A stretch of 64,000 bases of DNA. Source: Streptacidiphilus carbonis (GTDB taxonomy: Bacteria; Actinomycetota; Actinomycetes; Streptomycetales; Streptomycetaceae). The notes under the pieces were generated by a model. The model worked only from the letters and a program-made list of their open reading frames with translations, made no database searches and was not told the origin of the DNA. A program made the translations under genes and the position numbers. Shown here one piece after another: positions 16,950-24,983 of the stretch (its first letter is position 1; the number at the start of each line of letters is the position of its first letter). The DNA lies in contig NZ_BBPM01000017.1 in the NCBI RefSeq assembly GCF_000787775.1, forward strand, positions 46,507 through 110,506, in the 5' to 3' direction.

Positions 16950-18410
16950 ATGGCTCACCGCCACCTCAGCCAGCGCGTCGTCGTCCCCGTCATGTTCGTC
17001 GCCACCGTCTTCATCGTCATCGTGGACGGCGCGATCACCACCGTCGCCCTCCCCGCCATCGCCCGACAGTTCCAGCTGGCACCCGCCCGGCTGGACGCCG
17101 TGGTCGTCGTCTACCCGGTCTGCGTGGGAGTGGCCGTCCCCGCCTCCGCCTGGCTCGGCGACCGCTTCGGCGGCAAACGCCTGCTGCTGGCGTCGATGGC
17201 CCTCTTCGCCGCATCGTCCGCCCTGTGCGGGGCCGCAGGCAATCTCGGCACCCTGGTCGCCTTCCGGGCGCTGCAGGGCCTGGCCGGCGGACTGCTCACG
17301 CCCGTGGCCGGCGCCCTGCTGTTCCGTACCTTCTCGGCACGGGAACGGGTCCGCGCCTCCCGGGTGCTGATCTTCCCTCAGCAGATCGCCCCGGCCGTGG
17401 CCCCCATCCTGGGCGGAGTGCTGGTCGACGGCCTGTCCTGGCGCTGGGTGTTCTACGTCAACCTGCCGCTGGGGCTGGCCGCCGTGCTCTTCGGCCTCGC
17501 CTTCCTCGAACCGCACCGCCCCGAGCAGCACGGACCCGAGCAGCACGGCCGACGCCGCTTCGACCTGCCCGGACTGCTGCTCTCGGCCGGCGGTCTGGCC
17601 GGGCTGACCTACGGCATCTGCGCCGGCTCCGACCACGGCTGGACCTCGCCGGGCATCCTGCTCTCGCTGCTGACGGGGGCCGCCCTCCTCGCCGCCACGG
17701 TCCACGTCGAACTCCGCACCCGGGACCCGATCCTGCGGCTCACCCTGTTCCGCGACCGGCTGTTCCGCGACTGCAGCGTGATCTCGCTGATCGGGCTCAT
17801 CCCCATCCTGGGGGCGATGTTCCTCGGCCCGCTGTTCATCCAGGACGCGCTGGGCGGCAGCGCGATGGACTCGGGCACCAGCACCTTCACCGAGGCCTTC
17901 GGCGTGCTGCTCACCGTGCAGGTCGCCGGGGCCCTCTACGCCAGGGTCGGGCCGCGCGCGATCATCGGCGGCGGGCTGCTGGGGGTGGCCGCCGTCCTGG
18001 TGCTCTTCTCCACCTGCGATCTGCACACCAGCCTGTGGACCTTCCGGCTCTACATGTTCCTGCTCGGCGTGGCCATGGGCGGGGTGTTCATGCCCACCAC
18101 GGTGGCCTCGATGAGCACCATCTCCAAGGCCGACATGGCGCAGGCCTCGACCCTGAACACGGTCGTCCGGCAGACCGCGGGGGCCCTGGCACCCGCGGTG
18201 GTGACCACCCTGCTGGTCGCGGGCGGCTCCGGGGCAGCCGGCTCCGGCGGCGCCGGCCCCTCGGTGTCGACGTACCAGGACGCCTACCTGGTGCTCGCCG
18301 GGATCGCCCTGCTGTCGGCACTGTATGCGTTCACCTTGCGGGACGGCCCCGCCCGGCAGGCCGCGACCAGCGGAATCCCCGAGCCCGCCGAACCCGCGCC
18401 GGTGGGCTGA
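16950..18410 (+). CDS. MFS exporter, DHA2 family (14 TM)
   Basis: 486 residues. Typical DHA2 features: TVFIVIVDGAITTVALPAIA in the first helix, the AWLGDRFGGKRLLL loop, LVAFRALQGLAGGLLTPVAG, and the antiporter motif region APILGGVLVDGLSWRWVFYVN. Fourteen hydrophobic segments can be counted. It should exchange protons for a toxic organic compound at the cytoplasmic membrane. The divergent MarR gene and the shared operator suggest substrate-induced expression. It ends 25 bp from the convergent ogt gene. The substrate is not predictable. Confidence 0.88.
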   Translation: MAHRHLSQRVVVPVMFVATVFIVIVDGAITTVALPAIARQFQLAPARLDAVVVVYPVCVGVAVPASAWLGDRFGGKRLLLASMALFAASSALCGAAGNLGTLVAFRALQGLAGGLLTPVAGALLFRTFSARERVRASRVLIFPQQIAPAVAPILGGVLVDGLSWRWVFYVNLPLGLAAVLFGLAFLEPHRPEQHGPEQHGRRRFDLPGLLLSAGGLAGLTYGICAGSDHGWTSPGILLSLLTGAALLAATVHVELRTRDPILRLTLFRDRLFRDCSVISLIGLIPILGAMFLGPLFIQDALGGSAMDSGTSTFTEAFGVLLTVQVAGALYARVGPRAIIGGGLLGVAAVLVLFSTCDLHTSLWTFRLYMFLLGVAMGGVFMPTTVASMSTISKADMAQASTLNTVVRQTAGALAPAVVTTLLVAGGSGAAGSGGAGPSVSTYQDAYLVLAGIALLSALYAFTLRDGPARQAATSGIPEPAEPAPVG

Positions 18411-18435
18411 CCCCCGCGGCTCCCGCGCCGACGTC

Positions 18436-19035
18436 TCAGCCGGGCCCGCCCCAGTCGAGCGTCGGCGCGAGGACCCCTTCCAGGGTCAGCAGCCAGCGCT
18501 TCACCTCCATGCCGAGCGCTCCTCCGCCGAACCCGCCGATGCCGTCCGCCGCCACCACGCGGTGGCACGGCACCAGCAGGAACAGCGGGTTGGAGCCCAT
18601 GATCTGGCCCACCGCGCGCGCGGCCAGCCCGCCCTGGTCCAGCACATCGTCGAAGACGCCGCTGCGGGCGGCCAGTTGGCCGTAGGCGATGGTCTGCCCG
18701 TAGCGCACGGTCCGCTGCAGCGTCTGCAGCACGGACCGCTGCGGCCCGGCCGCCGTCGCACGCCAGTCGATCGGCAGGTCGAAGGCCTGCCGCCGCCCGG
18801 CGAAGTACTCCCCGAGCCGGGCGGCGACCAGGGCGGCCTTCTCCTCGTCCCCGGCCCGGACCGCGTCCGCCCGGCCCCCGTCAGCGCCGACGCCGTCGCC
18901 GAAGGTCATCCCGACCACCCCGCCGTCGGTTATCCCGACCCGGACCGCGCCGCTGGGCAACGGCGTCGGCACGGAGAACCACGACGCGGGTACGGATCCG
19001 GCGGAAACAGGCCCGGTGGAGACGGGAACGGACAT
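18436..19035 (-). CDS. ogt: Methylated-DNA--protein-cysteine S-methyltransferase
   Basis: 199 residues. A suicide DNA-repair protein that moves methyl groups from O6-methylguanine to its own cysteine. The active site LLVPCHRVVAADGIGGFGGG is present near residue 156. The HTH that inserts into DNA is also visible: TVRYGQTIAYGQLAARSG, with the conserved Tyr and the Arg finger position nearby. The N-terminal RNase-H-like domain is shorter and less conserved. No Ada regulatory domain is fused. ATG 19035 follows GGGGG. A methyltransferase gene lies upstream on the same strand, 45 bp away; functional linkage is uncertain. Confidence 0.92.
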   Translation of the reverse strand: MSVPVSTGPVSAGSVPASWFSVPTPLPSGAVRVGITDGGVVGMTFGDGVGADGGRADAVRAGDEEKAALVAARLGEYFAGRRQAFDLPIDWRATAAGPQRSVLQTLQRTVRYGQTIAYGQLAARSGVFDDVLDQGGLAARAVGQIMGSNPLFLLVPCHRVVAADGIGGFGGGALGMEVKRWLLTLEGVLAPTLDWGGPG

Positions 19036-19080
19036 GGGCGCGACCCCCTTCAGGCTCTCAAAGCCGCTGCAGCCACCACG

Positions 19081-19803
19081 CTACTTCGCGGCACTGACAA
19101 CCGGCCGGGCCCGCACCCAGGTCCGGTCCTCGGTCAGGTAGGTCTCGACCGACAGCCCGGCTCCGGCCAGCGCCTCGGCGAAGGCCTCGTCGGTGAGCGG
19201 TCGGGAGAGGAACACCTGGGTCCAGGCCGCGTCCGGGAAGACATAGTCGAACTGGACCGACCGCACCCCGTCCCCCACCGGCTCGGACGAGGCCAGCCGG
19301 AAGACCGCCTTCCCGCCGTAGGCCGGACGTTCCCAGGGGGCCCTCTCGTGCCACCCCTCGCCCTCCTTCTGGAACAGCACGCAGCCGTCGTCGGCGACAT
19401 ACCGGCGGCAGGTGCGCAGCAGCCCCTCGCGCACCGCCAGGTCGCCCGCGTGCACCAGGAAGGAGGCGAGCATCACCACGTCGAAGCGCTCGCCGCCGAG
19501 GTCGAGGTCCTCGATCGGGCTGCGCACGGTCCTGGCCCCGTGCACCCGCTCCAGCATCTCCGCCGACTCGTCCACGGCCGTGACCGTGAAGCCGCGCTCC
19601 AGCAGCGGATGCGTCACCCGGCCGACGCCGCACCCCAGTTCCAGGATCGAGGCGCCGGCCGGGACCGCCGCCTCGATCACGTCCGGTTCCTCACCGATCG
19701 GCAGCCGCTCGTACAGCTCCACCGCGCAGCCGTCCGGGGTGATCGGCCCCGGCCCCGTGCCCGCATAACCGGTCCGCATCCGTCGAGTCGTCATGCAGGC
19801 CAT
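19081..19803 (-). CDS. Class I SAM-dependent methyltransferase
   Basis: 240 residues (237 if the ATG at 19794 is used). The SAM-binding motif I is ASILELGCGVGRVTHPLLERG near residue 52, motif II TAVDESAEML, and motif post-II with DVVMLASFLVHA near residue 110. The C-terminal half (FDYVFPDAAWTQVFLSRPL) is less conserved and should bind the acceptor. It looks like the Methyltransf_25-type group. The acceptor is unknown. It lies in a minus-strand run SDR - methyltransferase - ogt with 12- and 45-bp gaps, so the three could be co-transcribed. Confidence 0.82.
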   Translation of the reverse strand: MACMTTRRMRTGYAGTGPGPITPDGCAVELYERLPIGEEPDVIEAAVPAGASILELGCGVGRVTHPLLERGFTVTAVDESAEMLERVHGARTVRSPIEDLDLGGERFDVVMLASFLVHAGDLAVREGLLRTCRRYVADDGCVLFQKEGEGWHERAPWERPAYGGKAVFRLASSEPVGDGVRSVQFDYVFPDAAWTQVFLSRPLTDEAFAEALAGAGLSVETYLTEDRTWVRARPVVSAAK

Positions 19804-19815
19804 CCCAACATGCCG

Positions 19816-20535
19816 TCAGTGGGTCTGGCCAGTGGGCCGGACCACGACCGTGTTCACCTCGACCCCGGCCGGCTGCCCGAGCGCCCACACCACCGCGTCA
19901 GCGATATGATTCGGCGTCAGCACCGGTCCTGCGGGCACCTCGTGGCTGGGGTGACTGCTCCAGAACGGGGTGTCCACCCGCCCCGGTGCGATCAGGGTGA
20001 CGCCGACCCCGGAGCCGGTCACCAGCACCCGGGCGTTCTCCGCGAGCGAGGTGAGCGCCGTCTTGGAGACCGAGTACATGTTCCCCGGAGTGTTCTTGAT
20101 CCCGGCGGTGCTGCCGATCAGGACGATCCGGCCGCCGCTGCGGGTCAGCTCCGGCAGCGCGGCCTTGATCAGCACGGCCGGGGCCAACACGTTGACCAGC
20201 AGCATCTCCCGCCACTGCTCGGGGTCGCCGTCGGCGAGGTTGTCGTGCGTCGAGAAGCCCGCGTTGGCGATCACCGCGTCCAGCCGGCCGAACTCCTGGA
20301 CGGTGGCGCGTACGGCGCCGCCCACGGAGGCGTAGTCGGTCGGGTCGGCAGCGATCGGCAGCAGCACATCCCGTCCCGCTCCGATCTCCGCGGCGAACCG
20401 TTCCAACCGCCCCTCGTCCCGCCCGGTGACCCCGACCCGGTGCCCGGCGGCGAGCAGGTGTCCGACCGTGGCGGCGCCGATGCCGGTGGCACCGCCGGTG
20501 ATCAAGGTGACGGGCTTGGCGGTGGTGTCACTCAT
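19816..20535 (-). CDS. Short-chain dehydrogenase/reductase
   Basis: 239 residues, standard classical SDR. NADP(H)-binding TGGATGIGAA near residue 14, NAG motif in AVIANAGFS, catalytic Ser in VLIGSTAG near residue 143 and YSVSK (Tyr and Lys) near residue 156. The C-terminal PGRVDTPF loop is also typical. A Gly-Arg-Asp after the second strand favours NADPH. ATG 20535 has AGGGGGAGCAG upstream. First gene of the minus-strand run leading to ogt. The substrate is unknown. Confidence 0.9.
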   Translation of the reverse strand: MSDTTAKPVTLITGGATGIGAATVGHLLAAGHRVGVTGRDEGRLERFAAEIGAGRDVLLPIAADPTDYASVGGAVRATVQEFGRLDAVIANAGFSTHDNLADGDPEQWREMLLVNVLAPAVLIKAALPELTRSGGRIVLIGSTAGIKNTPGNMYSVSKTALTSLAENARVLVTGSGVGVTLIAPGRVDTPFWSSHPSHEVPAGPVLTPNHIADAVVWALGQPAGVEVNTVVVRPTGQTH

Positions 20536-20922
20536 CCTGACTGCTCCCCCTGGTAAGGATCTTCAAAGCAGTCATTGTGCAGCACGACCGCCGACGCACC
20601 ACCGAAAACCAGTCGCATCCGGCACACCGCACCCTGCATGATGCTCGACATGTCCAGCTACGTCATCGCACTCGAGCCCGCAGTCGCGGGCGCGATGACC
20701 GCTGCCCTGGCACTGGCCCTGGCACTGGCAATCGCGCCGGCACCCGCGTTCGCGGACGCCGCAGCAGCAGCCGCGGCCTTCGACGGCGCGCGAAGCTGAC
20801 CTTCCCCGGGATGTCCCGGGACCTCGGACGGGGAAGGTCGGCCCCGCCCCTGAGGTCCCCACCCGCCAGTCCTCGGAGTCAGCCGCTGAGCTTCCCGAGG
20901 CCAGTCACCACCAGGATCCAGC
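20536..20922. other. Intergenic region upstream of the stand-alone tuf gene
   Basis: 387 bp between the divergent SDR and tuf genes. It holds an Ala/Leu-coding low-complexity stretch (repeated CTGGCACTGGCC-like units, about 20702-20735) and the large leader hairpin listed separately. A 49-codon reading frame at 20650-20799 with a signal-peptide-like sequence has no ribosome site and is not called. Confidence 0.6.
20798..20839 (+). promoter_or_regulatory. Leader hairpin upstream of tuf
   Basis: GACCTTCCCC (20798-20807) and GGGGAAGGTC (20830-20839) are perfect 10-bp complements. The loop contains a nested CCCGGG...CCCGGG palindrome. It ends 83 bp before the start codon and could act as an attenuator or mRNA-stability element. 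Confidence 0.55.
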
Positions 20923-22116
20923 ATGTCCAAGCAGAACTACCTGCGCACCAAGCCGCACCTCAACATCGGCACCATGGGCCACGTCGACCACGGCAAGACC
21001 ACCCTCACCGCCGCCATCACCAGGGTCCTCGCCGACCGGGGCAGCGGCAGCTTCGTGCCGTTCGACCGGATCGACCGGGCCCCGGAGGAGGCCGCCCGCG
21101 GGATCACCATCAACATCGCCCACGTCGAGTACGAGACCGCGACCAGGCACTACGCCCACATCGACATGCCGGGGCACGCCGACTTCGTGAAGAACATGAT
21201 CACCGGCGCCTCCCAGCTGGACGGGGCGATCCTGGTCGTGTCCGCCCAGGACGGGGTGATGCCGCAGACCGCCGAGCACGTCCTGCTGGCGCGTCAGGTC
21301 GGGGTCGGGCACATCGTCGTCGCGCTGAACAAGGCCGACGCCGGCGACCCCGAGTTGCTGGACCTGGTCGAGCTGGAGGTGCGCGAGCTGCTCACCACCC
21401 AGGGCTACGACGGCGCCGGGCTCCCGGTGGTCCGGGTGTCCGGACTGCGGGCGCTGGAGGGCGACCCGCAGTGGACGGCGGCGATCGGCGAGCTGCTGGA
21501 CGCGGTGGACACCGCCGTGCCCACGCCGGTCCGCTACACCGACGCACCTTTCCTGCTGCCGGTGGAGAACGTACTGACCATCACCGGTCGCGGCACGGTC
21601 GTCACCGGTGCGGTCGAGCGCGGCCGGGTGCGGATGGGCGACCGGGTGGAGGTGCTCGGCCTCGGCGGCGAGCAGCTGACCTCGGTGGTCACCGGCGTGG
21701 AGACGTTCGGACGCACGATGGAGTACGCCGAGGCGGGAGACAACGTCGCGCTGCTGCTGCGCGGCGTCCAGCGCGGGCAGGTCCGCCGCGGTCAGGTGGT
21801 CGCCGAGCCGGGTTCCATCGCCACCCACACCCGCTTCAGCGCGCGGGTGTACCTGCTGGGCACCGCCGAGGGTGGCCGGCGCACGCCGGTCAGCAGCGGC
21901 TACCGCCCGCAGTTCTACCTGCGGACCGGTGACGTGGTCGGCGACGTGACGCTGGCCGGCGAGCACGAGGCGATCGGGGTGGCCCGGCCCGGGGAGACGG
22001 TCGAGCTGACCGTCGAGCTGGGGCGGCCGGTCCCGCTTGAGCCCGGTCTGGGCTTCGCCGTCCGCGAGGGCGGCCGGACGGTCGGCGCGGGCAACGTGAC
22101 CGCGCTGCTGGACTGA
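20923..22116 (+). CDS. tuf: Divergent elongation factor Tu paralogue (EF-Tu3 type)
   Basis: 397 residues, full EF-Tu length with all three domains. G1 GHVDHGKT (19-26), switch I RGITIN with Thr62, G3 DMPGH (81-85; usual DCPGH) retaining catalytic His85, G4 NKAD (136-139; usual NKCD). Domains 2 and 3 show [13 protein letters not shown] and [13 protein letters not shown]. It is not in a str operon, and many positions differ from housekeeping EF-Tu, as in the streptomycete tuf3 class. EF-Tu3 of S. ramocissimus is known to resist EF-Tu-targeting antibiotics; whether this one does cannot be read here. Start ATG has AGGA upstream. A leader hairpin suggests separate regulation. Confidence 0.9.
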   Translation: MSKQNYLRTKPHLNIGTMGHVDHGKTTLTAAITRVLADRGSGSFVPFDRIDRAPEEAARGITINIAHVEYETATRHYAHIDMPGHADFVKNMITGASQLDGAILVVSAQDGVMPQTAEHVLLARQVGVGHIVVALNKADAGDPELLDLVELEVRELLTTQGYDGAGLPVVRVSGLRALEGDPQWTAAIGELLDAVDTAVPTPVRYTDAPFLLPVENVLTITGRGTVVTGAVERGRVRMGDRVEVLGLGGEQLTSVVTGVETFGRTMEYAEAGDNVALLLRGVQRGQVRRGQVVAEPGSIATHTRFSARVYLLGTAEGGRRTPVSSGYRPQFYLRTGDVVGDVTLAGEHEAIGVARPGETVELTVELGRPVPLEPGLGFAVREGGRTVGAGNVTALLD

Positions 22117-22165
22117 GCAGGGCCTGCCGGGCAGAACCCGCTGGTGGAAGGCCCTCCGGGCCGAT

Positions 22166-22202
22166 ACGGGCGGCACAGGAATAGATCACCTGGGCCGCCC
22201 GT
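22166..22202 (+). terminator. Hairpin terminator after tuf
   Basis: ACGGGCGG and CCGCCCGT form a perfect 8-bp stem with a 21-base loop, 50 bp after the tuf stop, followed by TATTC. A modest terminator by sequence. Confidence 0.5.
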
Positions 22203-22215
22203 TATTCGGCCTGTA

Positions 22216-22233
22216 TAGTTGAAGCATCAACTA
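22216..22233. promoter_or_regulatory. Operator overlapping the promoter of the monooxygenase gene
   Basis: TAGTTGA-AGCA-TCAACTA is an exact 7-bp inverted repeat. It overlaps a TATAGT -10-like hexamer (22214-22219) and ends 17 bp before the start codon. TTGA-N4-TCAA sites are typical of MarR-family repressors. No regulator gene is adjacent, so it would act from elsewhere. Confidence 0.6.
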
Positions 22234-22250
22234 GCTAGGAGAAGTCAGCC

Positions 22251-23372
22251 ATGGCCGCCATGCAGTTCGGGATCTTCTCGGTCGGGGACGTCACCGTCGA
22301 CCCCACCAACGGTGTCAAGCCGACCGAACACGAGCGGATCAAGGCCATGGTGGCCATCGCGCTCAAGGCCGAGGAGGTGGGCCTGGACGTCTTCGCCACC
22401 GGCGAGCACCACAACCCGCCCTTCGTCCCGTCCTCCCCCACCACCATGCTCGGCAACATCGCGGGCCGCACCGAGAACCTGATCCTCTCCACCGCGACCA
22501 CGCTGATCACCACCAACGACCCGGTGAAGATCGCCGAGGACTACGCGATGCTGCAGCACCTCGCCGACGGCCGCGTCGACCTGGTGATGGGCCGCGGCAA
22601 CACCGGCCCGGTCTACCCCTGGTTCGGCAAGGACATCCGCGAGGGCATCAACCTGGCCGTCGAGAACTACGCCCTGCTGCGGCAGCTGTGGGACAACGAC
22701 GTGGTCGACTGGCAGGGCAAGTTCCGCACCCCGCTGCAGGGCTTCACCGCCACCCCGCGCCCGCTGGACGGCGTCGCGCCCTTCGTCTGGCACGGCTCCA
22801 TCCGCAGCCCCGAGATCGCCGAGCAGGCCGCGTACTACGGCGACGGCTTCTTCGCCAACAACATCTTCTGGCCCAAGGAGCACTACCAGAAGCTGATCGC
22901 CTTCTACCGCAAGCGCTTCGCGCACTACGGCCACGGCACCCCGGAGCAGGCCATCGTCGGCCTCGGCGGCCAGGCGTTCATGGCGAAGAACTCGCAGGAC
23001 GCGGTGCGGCAGTTCCGTCCGTACTTCGACAACGCGCCGGTCTACGGCCACGGCCCCTCGATGGAGGAGTTCATGGCCGAGACGCCGCTGGTGGTCGGCA
23101 GCCCCCAGCAGGTGATCGAGCGCACCCTGGCCTTCCGTGAGCACTTCGGCCACTACCAGCGCCAGCTGTTCCTGATGGACCACGCCGGGCTGCCGCTGAA
23201 GACCGTGCTGGAGCAGCTCGACTTCCTCGGCGAGGAGGTCGTCCCGGTGCTCCGCAAGGAGTTCGCGATCGGCCGCCCGGCCGGCGTCCCGGACGCGCCC
23301 ACCCACGCGGCCCGGGTGGCCGCGAAGGCCGCCGAGGCCGAGGCGACCGAGCCCGACGCCGCCACCGTCTGA
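22251..23372 (+). CDS. LLM-class flavin-dependent monooxygenase (CE1758 type)
   Basis: 373 residues, bacterial-luciferase-like TIM barrel using reduced FMN and O2. Family features: MQFGIFSVGDVTVDP start, VFATGEHHNPPF near residue 48, the DLVMGRGNTGPVYPWFG loop near residue 110 and the phosphate-binding VVGSPQQVIERTLAF near residue 285. ATG 22251 has AGGAG at 22237-22241. The next gene is its usual partner, an NAD(P)H:FMN reductase (CE1759 type), 54 bp downstream, giving a two-component system. The perfect operator upstream suggests repression until a substrate appears. The substrate is unknown. Confidence 0.88.
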   Translation: MAAMQFGIFSVGDVTVDPTNGVKPTEHERIKAMVAIALKAEEVGLDVFATGEHHNPPFVPSSPTTMLGNIAGRTENLILSTATTLITTNDPVKIAEDYAMLQHLADGRVDLVMGRGNTGPVYPWFGKDIREGINLAVENYALLRQLWDNDVVDWQGKFRTPLQGFTATPRPLDGVAPFVWHGSIRSPEIAEQAAYYGDGFFANNIFWPKEHYQKLIAFYRKRFAHYGHGTPEQAIVGLGGQAFMAKNSQDAVRQFRPYFDNAPVYGHGPSMEEFMAETPLVVGSPQQVIERTLAFREHFGHYQRQLFLMDHAGLPLKTVLEQLDFLGEEVVPVLRKEFAIGRPAGVPDAPTHAARVAAKAAEAEATEPDAATV

Positions 23373-23426
23373 CAGCCGCACATCCGTTCAACCGTTCAAC
23401 CGTTCGCTCGACCGTTGGAGGACCCC

Positions 23427-24074
23427 GTGACCGCCCCCGTCCGGATAGCCGTCGTCTCGGCCGGCCTCAGCCAGCCCTCGTCCACCCGGCTGCTCGCCGA
23501 CCGCCTGGCCGAGGCGGTCCGGCTGGGGCTGGACGGGCAGGGCCGCGAGGTGGAGATCCAGATGGTCGAGCTGCGCGAACTGGCGCACGCGATCGCCGAC
23601 AACCTGGTCACCGGCTTCCCCGGCCGCGCCCTGCGCGACGCCGTGGAGACGGTGACCGGCGCGGACGGGATCATCGCGGTCACCCCGGTGTTCAGCGCCT
23701 CGTACAGCGGGCTGTTCAAGTCCTTCTTCGACGTCATCGAGAACACCGCGCTCGCCGGGAAGCCGGTGCTGATCGCCGCCACCGGCGGTACCGCCCGGCA
23801 CTCGCTGGTGCTGGACCACGCCCTCCGCCCGCTGTTCTCCTACCTGCGCGCGGTCGTCCTGCCCACCGGCGTCTACGCGGCCTCGGAGGACTGGGGCTCC
23901 GGCGACACCGCGCTGACGGACAGCCTGCCCGGACGGATCACCCGCGCCGCGGGCGAGCTCACCGCCCTGCTCGGCCGTGCCGCCCCGGCCGCGCCGTCGC
24001 ACTCCGCCGACGACGAGGACCTCGAGTTCCTCCCCTTCGACCAGCAGCTCGCCGCCCTGCGCCCGAACGCCTGA
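23427..24074 (+). CDS. NADPH-dependent FMN reductase (CE1759 type)
   Basis: 215 residues from GTG 23427, directly after GGAGGA; the in-frame TTG four codons earlier overlaps that site. Flavodoxin-like fold: VVSAGLSQPSSTRLLADRL forms the FMN phosphate loop near residue 10, and VTPVFSASYSGLFKSFFDVI (about residues 89-108) the second flavin loop. It supplies reduced FMN to the upstream LLM monooxygenase. The 54-bp gap between them has CCGTTCAA repeats (23391-23407). The gene is convergent with the ybaK-like gene only 7 bp away. Confidence 0.88.
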   Translation: MTAPVRIAVVSAGLSQPSSTRLLADRLAEAVRLGLDGQGREVEIQMVELRELAHAIADNLVTGFPGRALRDAVETVTGADGIIAVTPVFSASYSGLFKSFFDVIENTALAGKPVLIAATGGTARHSLVLDHALRPLFSYLRAVVLPTGVYAASEDWGSGDTALTDSLPGRITRAAGELTALLGRAAPAAPSHSADDEDLEFLPFDQQLAALRPNA

Positions 24075-24081
24075 TCCGCCG

Positions 24082-24636
24082 TCAAGCCGACTGCACCAAC
24101 GGGAGCCCGAGTCCCTCCAGGACCTGGGCTCCCGGCAGTTCCGCGAGCAACTCCCCCGGAATCCACAGTTTCGACCCCCGGATCCCGGACCCCACCACGA
24201 CCCGCGAGTGCGCCGCGACGGTCGCGTCGACCAGCACCGGCCAGTCGTCGGGCAGCCCGATCGGGGTGATGCCGCCGTATTCCATCCCCGTCACCGCCAG
24301 CACCGCGTCCACCGGCGCGAACGACGCCTTCCGCGCGTCCAGCAGCCTGCGCACCCGGCCGTTGACGTCCGCCCTGCTGGTCGCGGTGACCACACAGGCC
24401 GCGTAGCTGGTGGCCCCACCCCGCTTCCCGGCCACCACCACGCAGTTGGCCGAATCGGCGAGGGCGACCCCGTAGCGCTCGCAGAAGGCGGCGGTGTCGG
24501 CCAGCTCCGGATCGATCCCGGCAACCTCCACCCGGGCAGCGGCCGCCTCCGGCCAACCGCGCAGAGCGGCGGCCACCGGCGGCGCCAGCAGTTCGGGACG
24601 GGTCAGCGCCGGGGCGAGATCAAGTGCGGTGTCCAT
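24082..24636 (-). CDS. YbaK/EbsC-family aminoacyl-tRNA deacylase-like protein
   Basis: 184 residues, single domain. The family trims misacylated tRNAs (for example Cys- or Ala-tRNA(Pro)). Visible features: the strand CVVVAGKRGGATSYAACVVTA with the conserved Lys near residue 71, the KASFAPVDAVLAVTGMEYGGITPIGLP segment with the Gly-Gly loop near residue 120, and DATVAAHSRVVVGSGIRGSKLWI near the end. There is no synthetase fusion, so it is a free trans-editing type. Substrate tRNA cannot be assigned. No partner on the same strand. Confidence 0.88.
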   Translation of the reverse strand: MDTALDLAPALTRPELLAPPVAAALRGWPEAAAARVEVAGIDPELADTAAFCERYGVALADSANCVVVAGKRGGATSYAACVVTATSRADVNGRVRRLLDARKASFAPVDAVLAVTGMEYGGITPIGLPDDWPVLVDATVAAHSRVVVGSGIRGSKLWIPGELLAELPGAQVLEGLGLPLVQSA

Positions 24637-24983
24637 CCCCCCATGCCATCAGCTCCACCCCTCCGACGCCAAGTCCCGCCCCAACCCCGCCGACCCCTTC
24701 AACCGGCCGGACGGATGCGCACCACACCCTGCCCGGTCCCAGGCGGCATCGTCAGCTGCCGATACGGCAACTGCGCCACCGCCGCCCAACTACCGGCCCC
24801 GCCGCCCCCACCCGGGTCAGCCGCCCTAAGTAGCTTTGCGAATCTTCCCCCAAGGCAAGCGAAAAGTGCCGCCGAGTGGCAGACTGACATCTCGCAGTCA
24901 TGAATCAGTGAAGCGGTGATTGTAGCACTTCATCACCCGAGAGTACGATACGAATAAGACGTTTACAGAAGCGATCTTCACCA
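24637..24983. other. Intergenic region at the upstream edge of the low-GC island
   Basis: No convincing gene. Base composition changes from very GC-rich to mixed at about 24830. A plausible plus-strand promoter is TTGTAG (24920-24925), 18 bp, TACGAT (24944-24949), which would serve the thymidylate-synthase-like operon. No attachment-site duplication, tRNA or integrase was found at this edge. Confidence 0.5.

Noticed and set aside
20650-20799. 49-codon frame with a signal-peptide-like Ala/Leu sequence before tuf
   Set aside because: No ribosome site, low-complexity repeats explain the hydrophobicity, and it overlaps the leader hairpin of tuf.
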